Shown: positions 10,313 through 19,856, counted from the stretch's first letter. The stretch is DNA of 64,000 nucleotides from Algicola sp. (GCA_018222915.1 JAAEZI010000006.1:1-64000); one strand, 5' to 3'. A program made the numbers and translations. The notes: a model not told the origin generated them from the letters alone.

Positions 10313-10375
10313 AGTAACACTCTTTCAAGACATAAAAATTTGACCAGCGATTGATTGATTATCTGGTTAAATACC

Positions 10376-10383
10376 TAAATTTG
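10376..10383 (+). promoter_or_regulatory. Promoter for recN (-7 box, with -33 TTG)
   Basis: TAAATTTG fits TAnnTTTG. A TTG at 10355-10357 lies 18 bases upstream, matching the usual -33/-7 spacing. The recN ATG begins 30 bases after the start of the box's final G-containing triplet, at 10413. Confidence 0.6.
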
Positions 10384-10412
10384 TTATACAACTATTATTA
10401 GATATTTAAGGA

Positions 10413-12065
10413 ATGCTCACACAGCTTACCATAAAGAATTTTGCCCTTATTGATGAACTTCAAGTGAGTTTTGGTAATGGTTTAACCATTATTACTGGGG
10501 AAACAGGAGCGGGTAAATCCATATTACTAGGTGGTTTGTCCTTAGTTCTTGGTAAACGAGCGGATTTGAGCGCCGTAAAAGATTCTGGTAAAAAGTGTGT
10601 TGTAGAAGCGACTTTCGACATTGCAAAGTATCATCTGAAATCGCTTTTTAAATCCGAAGATTTGGATTATGAGCCCATTACAATCGTAAGAAGAGAGATT
10701 TTACCGTCAGGAAAATCAAGGGCATTTATCAATGATACGCCTGTGAACTTAGATAGCATGCAGGTTTTGGGTGAGCGTTTATTAGATATTCATTCGCAGC
10801 ATCAAACACTGCAACTCACCAATGATGATTTTCAATTTGATGTGATAGATGCTTTAGCTAATAATTCTAAGGTACTTGAAGAGTATCAGCTGTTATTTGG
10901 TCAGCTAAAAGCAGCCAATGCGCAATTGGTCAAACTTCAAGAGCAAAAGGCAGAGGCAATTAAAGAATTGGATTACCAGGTGTTTTTGCTCAAAGAACTA
11001 GAAGAAGCGAAACTAGAAGGTTTAGAACTAGCATCTTTGGAGAGCGAGTATGAAACATTGAACAATATTGAGGAAATCAAAGATAAATTGTCTTATTCTC
11101 ATAAAATTTTAGGAAATGAAGAGCTTGGTGTGCTCGCTAATCTCACAGAGTTAAAACAGCAGTTATCGAAGCTTTCAGGATTTGGTAAAGCTTATGAGAC
11201 GATCTATCAAAGAGTGAATAGCAGTGTCATTGAATTAGATGATGTATTTGCAGAATTGGAAACATTAGAAAGTCAACTCGAAGCAGATCCAAATCGCTTG
11301 GATGTAGTCAATACTAAACTACAACAACTCCATAATTTAATGCAGAAGCATACGGTAAGTTCCGTGGAAGAATTACTGAGCATTCAGCAAGATTTATCAT
11401 CTAGAATTTCAGATACGGAACACCTAGATGCTAAAATTTCAGATCAACAATTAGACATTGAAAAACTAAAGGCTCAATTAGAAGACCTTGCAACGACGAT
11501 CCACAAGCAACGCGTCGCTGTCATACCTGAACTCATCAAAGCATTGGAAAACCTACTCGCGACTCTTGGGATGCCAAACGCTAAATTTAAAATCGAATTA
11601 CAAGACTCAAACACCTTTTTGTCAAATGGTAAAGACGAGCTACAATTTTTATTTTCAGCGAATAAAGGTGGCCAATTCAACGATTTAAAAAAATCAGCAT
11701 CAGGTGGTGAGTTGTCACGTATTATGTTGGCTATTAAATCTATTTTATCAAAATATACTCAGTTACCGACGATTATGTTCGATGAGATTGACACTGGTGT
11801 TTCGGGTGAAATATCCAATAAAATGGGGTATATCATGCAGCAAATGAGTAAAACCATGCAGGTATTTACAATCACGCATTTACCTCAAATTGCTGCCAAA
11901 GGTGATGTGCATTTTAAAGTGTTTAAGACCGATGTAGATGATGTGACTCAGACGCAATTGAAAAAGCTGAACAGTGAAGAACGCATTGTTGAAATTGCCC
12001 AAATGCTAGGAGGTACCAACGTTTCAAATTCAGCTTTGGAACATGCAAAGCAATTACTCAATTAA
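10413..12065 (+). CDS. recN: DNA repair protein RecN
   Basis: RecN is an SMC-like ATPase that acts in double-strand break repair. The Walker A motif GETGAGKS is at residues 29-36. Long coiled-coil helices occupy roughly residues 160-370. The ABC signature SGGELSR is near residue 430 and Walker B (IMFDEIDTGVSG) near 452, followed by the His-switch segment FTITHLPQIAAKGDVHF. The 550-residue length is typical. It has its own promoter after the coaBC/DUF4835 pair. No SOS-type operator is recognisable. Confidence 0.97.
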   Translation: MLTQLTIKNFALIDELQVSFGNGLTIITGETGAGKSILLGGLSLVLGKRADLSAVKDSGKKCVVEATFDIAKYHLKSLFKSEDLDYEPITIVRREILPSGKSRAFINDTPVNLDSMQVLGERLLDIHSQHQTLQLTNDDFQFDVIDALANNSKVLEEYQLLFGQLKAANAQLVKLQEQKAEAIKELDYQVFLLKELEEAKLEGLELASLESEYETLNNIEEIKDKLSYSHKILGNEELGVLANLTELKQQLSKLSGFGKAYETIYQRVNSSVIELDDVFAELETLESQLEADPNRLDVVNTKLQQLHNLMQKHTVSSVEELLSIQQDLSSRISDTEHLDAKISDQQLDIEKLKAQLEDLATTIHKQRVAVIPELIKALENLLATLGMPNAKFKIELQDSNTFLSNGKDELQFLFSANKGGQFNDLKKSASGGELSRIMLAIKSILSKYTQLPTIMFDEIDTGVSGEISNKMGYIMQQMSKTMQVFTITHLPQIAAKGDVHFKVFKTDVDDVTQTQLKKLNSEERIVEIAQMLGGTNVSNSALEHAKQLLN

Positions 12066-12068
12066 TAG

Positions 12069-12076
12069 TATCTTTG
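12069..12076 (+). promoter_or_regulatory. Flavobacterial -7 promoter box for fabI
   Basis: TATCTTTG fits TAnnTTTG. It lies just after the recN stop and 36 bases before the fabI ATG. No clear -33 TTG is seen at the right distance. Confidence 0.5.
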
Positions 12077-12112
12077 ACGATAGAAAATCAACTAACAATA
12101 TAATTCATAGGT

Positions 12113-12925
12113 ATGTCATACAATTTATTAAAAGGAAAACGCGGAATAATATTCGGAGCATTAGACGCTAATTCGATTGCTTGGAAAACAGCAGAACGAG
12201 TTCATGAGGAAGGCGGTACTTTTGTACTTACCAATGCGCCAATTGCAATGCGTATGGGACAAATTAATGAATTGGCAGAAAAAACAGGTTCACAAATTAT
12301 TCCTGCTGATGCCACTTCAGAAGAAGATTTACAAAATCTGGTTGAAAAATCCATGGAAATTTTAGGCGGTAAAATTGATTTCGTACTGCACTCCATAGGA
12401 ATGTCCATCAATGTGAGAAAAGGACGCGCATACACCGATCAAAAATATGATTGGACCCAGAAAGGAACAGATGTGTCGGCAATGTCGTTTCACAAAGTAA
12501 TGCAAACCTTATACAAGGCAGATGCAATGAATGAATGGGGAAGTATCGTCGCTTTAACTTATATGGCTGCGCAACGCGTATTTCCTGATTATAATGATAT
12601 GGCAGATAATAAAGCTTATTTAGAAAGTATTGCCAGAAGTTTTGGCTATTTCTTCGGCAGAGATAAGAAAGTTAGAGTAAATACCATCTCGCAATCACCT
12701 ACACCAACTACCGCTGGTCAAGGTGTTAAAGGGTTTGATGGATTTATAGCTTATGCTGAGAAAATGTCCCCTTTAGGAAATGCTACAGCACTTGATTGTG
12801 CTAACTATACAGTGACACTTTTTAGTGATCTTACCAAACGTGTCACATTACAGAACCTTTATAACGATGGAGGCTTTAGTAATATGGGTGTGAGTGATGC
12901 GGTCATGGAAACATTTATAGACTAA
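12113..12925 (+). CDS. fabI: Enoyl-ACP reductase FabI (NADH-dependent)
   Basis: FabI carries out the last reduction of each fatty-acid elongation cycle. The 270-residue protein is a short-chain dehydrogenase of the FabI type: cofactor region KGKRGIIFGALDANSIAW, the LHSIGMS segment, and the catalytic pattern with tyrosines in ALTYMAAQ and PDYNDMADNKAYLE, the lysine following in NKA. The substrate-loop region RVNTISQSPTPTTAG is also typical. Soluble and cytoplasmic. A strong hairpin terminator follows within 30 bases of the stop, so the transcript ends here. Confidence 0.96.
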   Translation: MSYNLLKGKRGIIFGALDANSIAWKTAERVHEEGGTFVLTNAPIAMRMGQINELAEKTGSQIIPADATSEEDLQNLVEKSMEILGGKIDFVLHSIGMSINVRKGRAYTDQKYDWTQKGTDVSAMSFHKVMQTLYKADAMNEWGSIVALTYMAAQRVFPDYNDMADNKAYLESIARSFGYFFGRDKKVRVNTISQSPTPTTAGQGVKGFDGFIAYAEKMSPLGNATALDCANYTVTLFSDLTKRVTLQNLYNDGGFSNMGVSDAVMETFID

Positions 12926-12951
12926 ATCGAAACCCTACATAAAAAAAACTT

Positions 12952-12980
12952 AAACCGATAATACAATTATCGGTTTTTTT
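12952..12980 (+). terminator. Rho-independent terminator after fabI
   Basis: A perfect 11-base inverted repeat (AAACCGATAAT / ATTATCGGTTT) with a 3-base loop is followed by a T run. Confidence 0.9.
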
Positions 12981-13037
12981 ATTGACATTTATCACAGCTT
13001 GATTGATGCCATTGAAAATCAACTCGGTAAAATTTTA

Positions 13038-13045
13038 TACATTTG
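13038..13045 (+). promoter_or_regulatory. -7 promoter box only four bases before the ATG at 13050
   Basis: TACATTTG fits TAnnTTTG, and its G is five bases before the A of the ATG. If transcription starts five to six bases after the G, as at the SRP RNA gene in this window, the mRNA would be leaderless. Confidence 0.5.
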
Positions 13046-13049
13046 AAAT

Positions 13050-14759
13050 ATGCTAAGAAAAGTCTTTTCATTTTTTCGTATTCTTCTCATTCTGGGCGTT
13101 GTGAGTGTTGGACATTCACAATTACAGTTTAGCAATGTTGCTATCAATTCGGGATTAAATGTCGTTCAAGGTGGTACTGCCTATGGTAATGGTGTGTCTT
13201 TTTATGATTTTGATAATGACGGATGGGATGATGTGACCATGACATCAGCTGTAAATAATCAAGTGCGATTTTATAAAAATACGAATGGTGTTTTTACTGA
13301 AGTGGACTTTGGCCTGTCTTTTCTCAATTATCAAACACGATCTGCGACGTGGGTTGATTATGATAATGACGGTGATAATGACCTTTTTGTGACTAGTGAT
13401 ACAAACGGAAACAAACTGTTGAAAAACCTTGGGAATATGATTTTTGAGGATATTACCTTATCAACGGGTATGGTCACTACCAATATGTTTACGTTTGGAG
13501 CCAGTTGGGGCGATTATGACAATGACGGTTTATTAGATCTTTTTTTAAGTAATAGGACCGATACAGTCACTAATAAACTATATAAAAATAATGGTGATGA
13601 CACTTTCAATGATGTGACCGATCAATCTGGAATAGATTCAAATGCTGCCTTTTCTTTTTGTTCTGTTTTTTTTGATATGAACAATGATGGGCATCAAGAT
13701 CTTTATGTTTCTAATGATAAGTTGAGTTATGCCAACAAGCTTTACAAAAACAATGGTGATGGCACATTTACGGATATTAGCGTAAATTCTGGAACAGACA
13801 TTATGATTGATGCTATGACAGTGACTGTTGGTGACTATAATAGGGATGGTTATTTTGATATTTATATTACAAATAATCCCTCTGGAAATGTTCTTTACCG
13901 AAATAATGGTGATGAAACGTTTCAAAATGTTACCTCTGCTACAGGTACTATTTTTAATAGCATAGGTTGGGGCGCTAATTTTTTTGATGCTGATAATGAT
14001 CGCGATATAGATTTATACGTTAGTGGTCAGTTGGATGGCAGTATTCCAGGGCTTTTATCTGCAGCATTTTATGAAAGTGTTGACGGGAATTTTTTCGGTC
14101 TTAATAATGGTTGTTTTGTAGGTGATACCGCTGAAAGTTACTCGAATGCAATTGGCGATTTTAACAATGATGGACGCATGGATGTTATTGTAAGTAATAA
14201 CAATGAGGAACTTCACTTATGGCAAAATGAAACAACGCCTGCTTTAAATTGGATAAAACTGAATCTTGTTGGTGTTCAAAGTAATATTAAAGGTGTAGGA
14301 GCAAAGATTGAAATTTCGGTAAATGGTCAAAAAGACTATCGCGTTTTAAAATGCGGTGAAGGATACTTAGCGCAAAATTCAAGTACCGAACATTTTGGAC
14401 TCGATGCTTCTACTTTAATAGATTATATTAAAGTCTATTGGCCGAGTGGTATGATAGACACTTATTTTGATGTCTTGCCAAATCAAGTATTAACGCTGAT
14501 TGAAGGTGATACGTTAAGCCTTACTGAAACAGAAACTCATGATGTTATGGTATTTCCTAATCCCGCAGAATCGTTATTATATATTAAGGTCAATTCTGAA
14601 ATTTTAAATGTGACATTTTTCGACGTTTTAGGAAATGAACTTCAAGTACCTAACAAAGCGTCAAACATCTTCGATATAGCTGGTTTGTCTTCAGGTACTT
14701 ATGTATTATCCTTGTCAACTGGAAATCGGGTTGAAAATCATCAATTTTTAAAGCGATGA
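13050..14759 (+). CDS. Secreted FG-GAP/VCBS-repeat protein with ASPIC/UnbV domain and T9SS sorting signal
   Basis: 569-residue secreted protein. A signal peptide ends at about GHSQ. Then come at least seven FG-GAP-type repeats with calcium-binding loops of the form DxDNDGxxD (DFDNDGWDD, DYDNDGDND, DYDNDGLLD, DMNNDGHQD, DYNRDGYFD, DADNDRDID, DFNNDGRMD), expected to form a beta-propeller. An ASPIC/UnbV domain follows (WIKLNLVGV ... GVGAKIEI ... EHFGL ... VYWPSG). The C-terminus is a type A T9SS sorting domain (VFPNPAESLLY to FLKR). It is probably exported through the outer membrane and surface-attached. Ligand unknown. The start sits right behind a promoter box. Confidence 0.93.
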   Translation: MLRKVFSFFRILLILGVVSVGHSQLQFSNVAINSGLNVVQGGTAYGNGVSFYDFDNDGWDDVTMTSAVNNQVRFYKNTNGVFTEVDFGLSFLNYQTRSATWVDYDNDGDNDLFVTSDTNGNKLLKNLGNMIFEDITLSTGMVTTNMFTFGASWGDYDNDGLLDLFLSNRTDTVTNKLYKNNGDDTFNDVTDQSGIDSNAAFSFCSVFFDMNNDGHQDLYVSNDKLSYANKLYKNNGDGTFTDISVNSGTDIMIDAMTVTVGDYNRDGYFDIYITNNPSGNVLYRNNGDETFQNVTSATGTIFNSIGWGANFFDADNDRDIDLYVSGQLDGSIPGLLSAAFYESVDGNFFGLNNGCFVGDTAESYSNAIGDFNNDGRMDVIVSNNNEELHLWQNETTPALNWIKLNLVGVQSNIKGVGAKIEISVNGQKDYRVLKCGEGYLAQNSSTEHFGLDASTLIDYIKVYWPSGMIDTYFDVLPNQVLTLIEGDTLSLTETETHDVMVFPNPAESLLYIKVNSEILNVTFFDVLGNELQVPNKASNIFDIAGLSSGTYVLSLSTGNRVENHQFLKR

Positions 14760-14890
14760 TGGGATCTTTCCAACGTATAAAACAAACACTTTATCGATGA
14801 TACGTGTTTTTTATCGATTAAACATCATTCCTTTTAATTAATAGTAGAATTATCATATTTTTAACACTTATTAATTAAATTCAATTAAAT

Positions 14891-16660
14891 ATGAAAAAAA
14901 TTACTTTGTTATGTATTGCAGTAATGACCTTTGCTTTTAGCTTCCAAGCTAAAGCTCAGTGTGATTACACTATCGAACTTACTGATGCTTGGGGAGATGG
15001 TTGGAACGGTGTTTCAAACATGGATGTATTGGTTAATGGCGCTGTTGTTTTAGACGACATTGGGTTAGCGGGTGGTTCTATTGGATCATTCACGTTTACC
15101 GTTAACGACGGTGACGATGTTACTACAGTTTTTAATGCTGCAGCCGTCGTCGGGTTCCCCGATTATGCCGATGAGTGTGGCTTCCGAATACTGGATGCCC
15201 TGGGCAATGAGGTGTTTACAACTAACTATGATGCCTTTGGTGGTCCTCCAGCAGATGTGACTACTGGAACTGTTACTGCAGCTTGTCCTGCATGTTCTGT
15301 GCCAGACGTAAGTTATACTGTGGTTGATAACTGTCCTGTTGATGACGGTTTTACTGTTGAGGTTGTTATTAATGATATAGGTACGGCTTCTGGTGTAACA
15401 ATTACCGATGATCAAGGTACCGCAGCTAGTGCAGGTCTTTCAGCTGGAACATATACGTATGGATCTTATTTAAATGCGACGCCTGTCGTTATAACAGTTA
15501 CTAACGATAGTGATGGAACTTGTGCAACTTCTAGTGCTACACTAACGTTTGATGCTAACTGTCCTCCAGCAAATGACGATTTTGCGAATGCGCTACCTGT
15601 GGCGTGCGACGATAATGTGACTGGTAGTACGGCGGATGCTACATTAGATGAAGCAACTGCTCCTGGTGGAGGTGGTGCTGATGTTGATGCTCCTAATGTA
15701 TGGTACTCTTTTGATAGTGCTGTCCAAGGTGCTGGAGATATCACTTTAGATTTATGTCCTTCAGCTTATGATACATCATTATTAGTTTACACTGGAACAT
15801 CAGGAAACTTAACCTTTGTGGCTGGAAATGATGATAACAACGCTGCATGTGGTGGCTGTTGCCAATCAAACTTAACGTTCCAAGCGAATGGTACTGATAC
15901 GTACTTTATTTCAATTGAAGGATATAATGCTGGTAATGTGGGTGATTACGACTTAACAGTTACGTGTGTGGCTCCAACACCTCCTCCAGCAAATGATTTG
16001 TGTGCCAATGCAGAAGCGCTAGCTTTAACGGTTACCACTGCTGGTACAACGGTTGGTGCAACGCAAACAGGTACACAAGAGCAACCAACTTGTGATCCAT
16101 TTGGTGTAATTGCTGATGTTTGGTACTCTGTTGATTTAACATTGTCTAGTAACGATTTAAATATCATTACAGCTATTACTGATACGTCTGATCAAGCAAA
16201 CGTGGCAGTTTATCCTTCATGTGTAGCCGATGAGGCTAGTTCTCTAGGTTGTTCTGAAGGAAATGGTGGAGAAACTTTAACTGTTAACGCATTACCAGCA
16301 GGAACCTACTTCATTAGAGTATGGAGTGACGGTAACGCACCGGTTCCACCAAGTAGTGGAAATGACAGAACGGAAGGTGGATTTACAATTACTGTAGATG
16401 CTACTTTATCTGTAAACTCTTTCGAGAATGCCAATGCTTTCACATACTATCCTAATCCAGTAAATAATGGGCTACAATTAAGAGCTCAAAAGGATATTCA
16501 AAATGTGACTGTTTATAACATGTTAGGTCAAGAAGTTATTAGAACTGCTCCTAACGCTGTAGAAAGCACCGTAGATATGAATGGATTAAGCCAAGGCGCT
16601 TATTTTGTTCAAGTTACCATCGATGGTGTTACTGAAACAGTAAGAGTTGTTAAGCGATAA
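14891..16660 (+). CDS. Secreted multidomain protein with T9SS type A sorting signal
   Basis: 589-residue secreted protein. The signal peptide ends near AKAQ. The N-terminal domain begins CDYTIELTDAWGDGWNG, a pattern known from secreted Bacteroidota proteins. Two similar domains follow, each opening with PPANDDFANA- or PPANDLCANA-like segments and containing VWYS, then a glycine-rich strand and YFISIEGY or YFIRVW; these look like pre-peptidase C-terminal-type beta-sandwiches. The end (YPNPVNNGLQL to VVKR) is a T9SS sorting domain. Lysine and arginine are very rare before the sorting domain, while Asp, Thr and Cys are plentiful. No protease domain is seen, so it is likely an adhesin or binding protein. 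Confidence 0.9.
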   Translation: MKKITLLCIAVMTFAFSFQAKAQCDYTIELTDAWGDGWNGVSNMDVLVNGAVVLDDIGLAGGSIGSFTFTVNDGDDVTTVFNAAAVVGFPDYADECGFRILDALGNEVFTTNYDAFGGPPADVTTGTVTAACPACSVPDVSYTVVDNCPVDDGFTVEVVINDIGTASGVTITDDQGTAASAGLSAGTYTYGSYLNATPVVITVTNDSDGTCATSSATLTFDANCPPANDDFANALPVACDDNVTGSTADATLDEATAPGGGGADVDAPNVWYSFDSAVQGAGDITLDLCPSAYDTSLLVYTGTSGNLTFVAGNDDNNAACGGCCQSNLTFQANGTDTYFISIEGYNAGNVGDYDLTVTCVAPTPPPANDLCANAEALALTVTTAGTTVGATQTGTQEQPTCDPFGVIADVWYSVDLTLSSNDLNIITAITDTSDQANVAVYPSCVADEASSLGCSEGNGGETLTVNALPAGTYFIRVWSDGNAPVPPSSGNDRTEGGFTITVDATLSVNSFENANAFTYYPNPVNNGLQLRAQKDIQNVTVYNMLGQEVIRTAPNAVESTVDMNGLSQGAYFVQVTIDGVTETVRVVKR

Positions 16661-16681
16661 GCTAGCTTTCTTATAAATTTT

Positions 16682-16714
16682 AAAAGCCCAATCCCTATGG
16701 ATTGGGCTTTTTTT
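16682..16714. terminator. Terminator after the T9SS protein gene, probably bidirectional
   Basis: A 13-base perfect stem (AAAAGCCCAATCC / GGATTGGGCTTTT) with a CTAT loop and T run. It lies between two convergent genes and overlaps the end of the sulfotransferase gene by two bases. Confidence 0.9.
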
Positions 16715-17819
16715 ATGAAAATAATTTAGATTTTAAGGTGGACAGAAAACTCGTTCTGATCTTTAGATTCATGTTCAAGTGATCTGGTTTATAAATTAAA
16801 GGGTTTCGATAGTTTGACGCCTGTTTTTTCAGCTCAGAGTCTAGGATACGACACAGGGATTTCAACGTTTTTAATGGATCTTCTTGTGTGTCAAGGGATT
16901 TTAATTTTTGAATAAGAGCGGTGTTTGGAAATGCATCCATACAGCTTTTAATAAAGTGATCCATCCATATGATGACGTATGATTTGCCTTCCGTAAGCTG
17001 TAATTTTTTATGTAACACCTCATTCAGTGCTTCAAAATAACGCTGATTTTGGCTTATAAAGCTGGTCGTTTTTAATTCTACTTGCAACAAGTTAAACCGT
17101 TGTGTATACTTCATAATATAATCATACTCATTACCCACGAAGTTAATAGAACTGGTATTCGAATTCGATAGATCAAGGGCTTCAAATTTGGCAAGATAAT
17201 GATGGTATAATTCCATGTCCAGCTTGTTGTGCTTTTTGATTGTTTCTTTGATCGTATCCGATACGTCATCAATCTCTGGCCTATTGAGTGTTTTCCTTTT
17301 AATACCAATTGATTTTGGCCATTTAATACCTGTAATAGAACTAAAGTATTTCATAGACTTTTCATAGTCTTCAAAAATGCCAACCTTAATATCAAGGTTC
17401 TGTATCGTATTCTTAACGAGTTCTAAGTCATTTTCATTCACTAAATCTTCATCATACATGCGTTTACCTAAAAGAAAACCAACCATATAATTTCTCGTTT
17501 GTTTGTGCTTTACATAAGCCATCAAGTTTTGAGGAACGGGCTTTAATAGTGACATGAATTCTGACCGATCTTTAATAAAATAATATTCCGAAATAAGCCG
17601 ATCTACAGGGTTTCTGAGCATCGTGAAAATTTGATAGTCGGTATATTGGTCGTTTTTCAAAGGATTGAAAATATCTCCTGAATTAGACCGTTTCGTCTCA
17701 TAGAGTATATGTCGGTAATTAAAATCAGGAGTGGTCTGCCAATCCGATTTATTAATCACGCAATTAATCGTAGTGCCACCTGTTTTTGGAATATGAATAA
17801 ATATATTTTTGGATGCCAT
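16713..17819 (-). CDS. PAPS-dependent sulfotransferase family protein
   Basis: 368-residue protein whose first half is a sulfotransferase. The 5'-phosphosulfate loop is FIHIPKTGGTTI (Lys12), and the 3'-phosphate motif is LRNPVDRLISEY (Arg69, Ser77). This order and spacing match the carbohydrate-type sulfotransferase_2 family, which transfers sulfate from PAPS to sugars. The second half, from about residue 215, is helical and not recognisable, so the protein carries an unusual C-terminal extension. There is no signal peptide, so it should act in the cytoplasm. It is divergent from a family 2 glycosyltransferase (17885), which suggests modification of a surface polysaccharide or glycan. The acceptor is unknown. 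Confidence 0.82.
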   Translation of the reverse strand: MASKNIFIHIPKTGGTTINCVINKSDWQTTPDFNYRHILYETKRSNSGDIFNPLKNDQYTDYQIFTMLRNPVDRLISEYYFIKDRSEFMSLLKPVPQNLMAYVKHKQTRNYMVGFLLGKRMYDEDLVNENDLELVKNTIQNLDIKVGIFEDYEKSMKYFSSITGIKWPKSIGIKRKTLNRPEIDDVSDTIKETIKKHNKLDMELYHHYLAKFEALDLSNSNTSSINFVGNEYDYIMKYTQRFNLLQVELKTTSFISQNQRYFEALNEVLHKKLQLTEGKSYVIIWMDHFIKSCMDAFPNTALIQKLKSLDTQEDPLKTLKSLCRILDSELKKQASNYRNPLIYKPDHLNMNLKIRTSFLSTLKSKLFS

Positions 17820-17869
17820 TTTTTGTAATTTGTAGTCAGCTTTAAAGATAATAATTTAATTACAATGGC

Positions 17870-17877
17870 TACCTTTG
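17870..17877 (+). promoter_or_regulatory. -7 promoter box seven bases before the ATG at 17885
   Basis: TACCTTTG fits TAnnTTTG. The short distance to the ATG implies a leader of only a few bases, or none. No good -33 is seen. Confidence 0.45.
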
Positions 17878-17884
17878 TTATTCT

Positions 17885-18898
17885 ATGGAACAAACACTGT
17901 TTTCTTTTATTGTACCGGTTTATAATAGGCCTGATGAGATCGATGAATTACTTCAAAGTTTTAGTGATTTAGAAGGACAAGTGCCGTTTGAAGTGGTGAT
18001 TGTAGAAGATGGTTCTACGGTGACTTGCAAGTTTGTGGTTGATCGGTATGCAAATCAGTTGCATATTTCCTATTATTTTAAACCTAATTCCGGACCAGGA
18101 GATTCAAGAAATTATGGGATGAAGCAGGCTCAAGGGGATTACTTTATCATTTTGGATTCAGATTGTTTGTTGCCTTCGCATTATTTGGCAACGGTTCATC
18201 AATCGCTCACCAATAATTTTGTTGATTGTTTTGGTGGTCCTGATGCGGCACATGCTTCTTTTACCAATATTCAAAAGGCGATTAATTTCGCAATGACCTC
18301 ATTTATTACTACAGGAGGCATTAGAGGCGGTAAAGCCAATGGAAAAAAATTCCAGCCAAGGAGCTTTAATATGGGGATTTCACGACGCGCTTTTTTGAAA
18401 TCTGGTGGTTTTGGACTGATTCATCCAGGCGAAGACCCTGATCTCTCAATAAGACTGAACAATTTAGGTTTTAAAACGGCATTGATACCCGAGGCTTTTG
18501 TCTATCATAAAAGACGTATTTCGTGGAAAAAGTTCTATCAGCAAGTTCATAAGTTTGGACTAGTACGACCGATTCTTAATAAGTGGCATCCACAAACGAG
18601 ACGTTTAACCTATTGGTTTCCAACAGTTTTTTGTTTGGGTTTTGTCCTTTCAATTCTATTTTTTGCTGTGGGAATAGTATGGCCATTAAGTCTCTACGGT
18701 GTTTATATCGCCAGTGCATTTCTTTTAGCATTATTATCAACAAGAAATGTTACTGTGGCGTTTCAATCTATTTTGGCTATTTTTATTCAATTCTTTGGGT
18801 ATGGTTACGGATTTTTAAAATCTACTATGGCAATTTCAGTTTTAGATAAGGATCCTCAAAAACAGTTCCCGAAATTATTCTTTAGCCATGTTAAATAG
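17885..18898 (+). CDS. Family 2 glycosyltransferase, membrane-anchored
   Basis: 337-residue GT-A enzyme that should transfer a sugar from a nucleotide donor. The fold opens with FSFIVPVYNRPDEIDELLQS. The metal-binding DxD-type motif is ILDSDCLLP near residue 97. GPGDSRNYGM and a late acceptor motif GEDPDLSIRL near residue 182 are also present. Two or more hydrophobic helices occupy about residues 238-305, anchoring it to the inner membrane. The end overlaps the YbbR-domain gene by 11 bases, so the two are coupled. With the divergent sulfotransferase next door, a role in surface glycan synthesis is likely. Confidence 0.9.
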   Translation: MEQTLFSFIVPVYNRPDEIDELLQSFSDLEGQVPFEVVIVEDGSTVTCKFVVDRYANQLHISYYFKPNSGPGDSRNYGMKQAQGDYFIILDSDCLLPSHYLATVHQSLTNNFVDCFGGPDAAHASFTNIQKAINFAMTSFITTGGIRGGKANGKKFQPRSFNMGISRRAFLKSGGFGLIHPGEDPDLSIRLNNLGFKTALIPEAFVYHKRRISWKKFYQQVHKFGLVRPILNKWHPQTRRLTYWFPTVFCLGFVLSILFFAVGIVWPLSLYGVYIASAFLLALLSTRNVTVAFQSILAIFIQFFGYGYGFLKSTMAISVLDKDPQKQFPKLFFSHVK

Positions 18899-19856
18899 CT
18901 TAAAATCAAAGGTTTTACGGTCTTTTAGGAATAAGACGCTGAATGTGTTTGGTCTCTTTTTTTTAATGGCTTTTCTTATATTGGTGGTCACCAAACTGTC
19001 AGAGACCTACGTGGAGACTGTCCCTTTTACGGTGGTCTACAAGAATCTTCCTGAAAATCATGTCATCACATTGGACAGCACGCCACAGGTAAATGTCACC
19101 ATGTCTACCCATGGATTCAATTTGTTCTCATATTATTTTTATGAACCAACTTACATATTAGATTTTGAGTCAAATATTACCGCAAATGACAATGTTTATC
19201 AATGGTTAGCTGAAAAAGGAACTTACGATTTAAAACAGCAATTAAAAAAATCGATTGAGGTGGTATCTGTAAAACCTGATACACTCTTATTGCCTTTTGG
19301 TGTATTGAGTACCAAAAAAGTACCCGTTAAATTGCAATCCAAGGTTCAGTTTGCACCTGGATATGATGCCTTAGAAGGTGTTAAGATTATTCCTGATTCC
19401 GTTAAAATCATTGGTGCGTTGGAAGAAATTTCAAATATAGATGCTATTGAAACAAGCGCCTTCGACCTAAAAGATGTCAAAACCAGTATTCAACAGAAAG
19501 TAGGGTTGGAACTAGAAAACGCCTCAGGGCATTTAAAACTTTCAGAGAATAGTATCACCATTTCTGCAGACGTCGAAAAGTTTACTGAAGGCATTTTTGA
19601 AGTCCCAGTTGTTATACTGAACCAACCAAGGGATGTGCAAATTAATTATTTCCCAAAGCATATTAAGGTGGCTTATAATACGAGTCTGAAGGATTATAAG
19701 TCCGTTAAAATAAGTGATTTTAAAATTGAATGTGATTACAATGATATTTTAACTTCACAAAAAACCTATTTTGAACCCAAGCTGATTATTAATACAGACC
19801 TTGTAAAATCGGCAAGAATGAAGCAAAGTAAGGTCGATTATATTTTTGAGCAATGA
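18888..19856 (+). CDS. YbbR-like domain protein
   Basis: 322-residue protein with one N-terminal membrane helix (NVFGLFFLMAFLILVVTKLS, about residues 19-38) and an extracytoplasmic part containing YbbR-type beta domains (ETVPFTVVYKNLPENHV; TKKVPVKLQSKVQFAPGYDALEGVKIIPDSVKIIGA). In Firmicutes, YbbR/CdaR regulates the di-adenylate cyclase CdaA; whether this Bacteroidota homologue does so is not known, and no cdaA is in the window. It overlaps the glycosyltransferase gene by 11 bases and coaE by four, making a tight three-gene unit. Confidence 0.88.
   Translation: MLNSLKSKVLRSFRNKTLNVFGLFFLMAFLILVVTKLSETYVETVPFTVVYKNLPENHVITLDSTPQVNVTMSTHGFNLFSYYFYEPTYILDFESNITANDNVYQWLAEKGTYDLKQQLKKSIEVVSVKPDTLLLPFGVLSTKKVPVKLQSKVQFAPGYDALEGVKIIPDSVKIIGALEEISNIDAIETSAFDLKDVKTSIQQKVGLELENASGHLKLSENSITISADVEKFTEGIFEVPVVILNQPRDVQINYFPKHIKVAYNTSLKDYKSVKISDFKIECDYNDILTSQKTYFEPKLIINTDLVKSARMKQSKVDYIFEQ

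Noticed and set aside
13050-14759. Tandem DNA repeats or a mobile element in the FG-GAP gene
   Set aside because: The protein repeats are diverged at base level, and no inverted repeats, target duplications or transposase are present.
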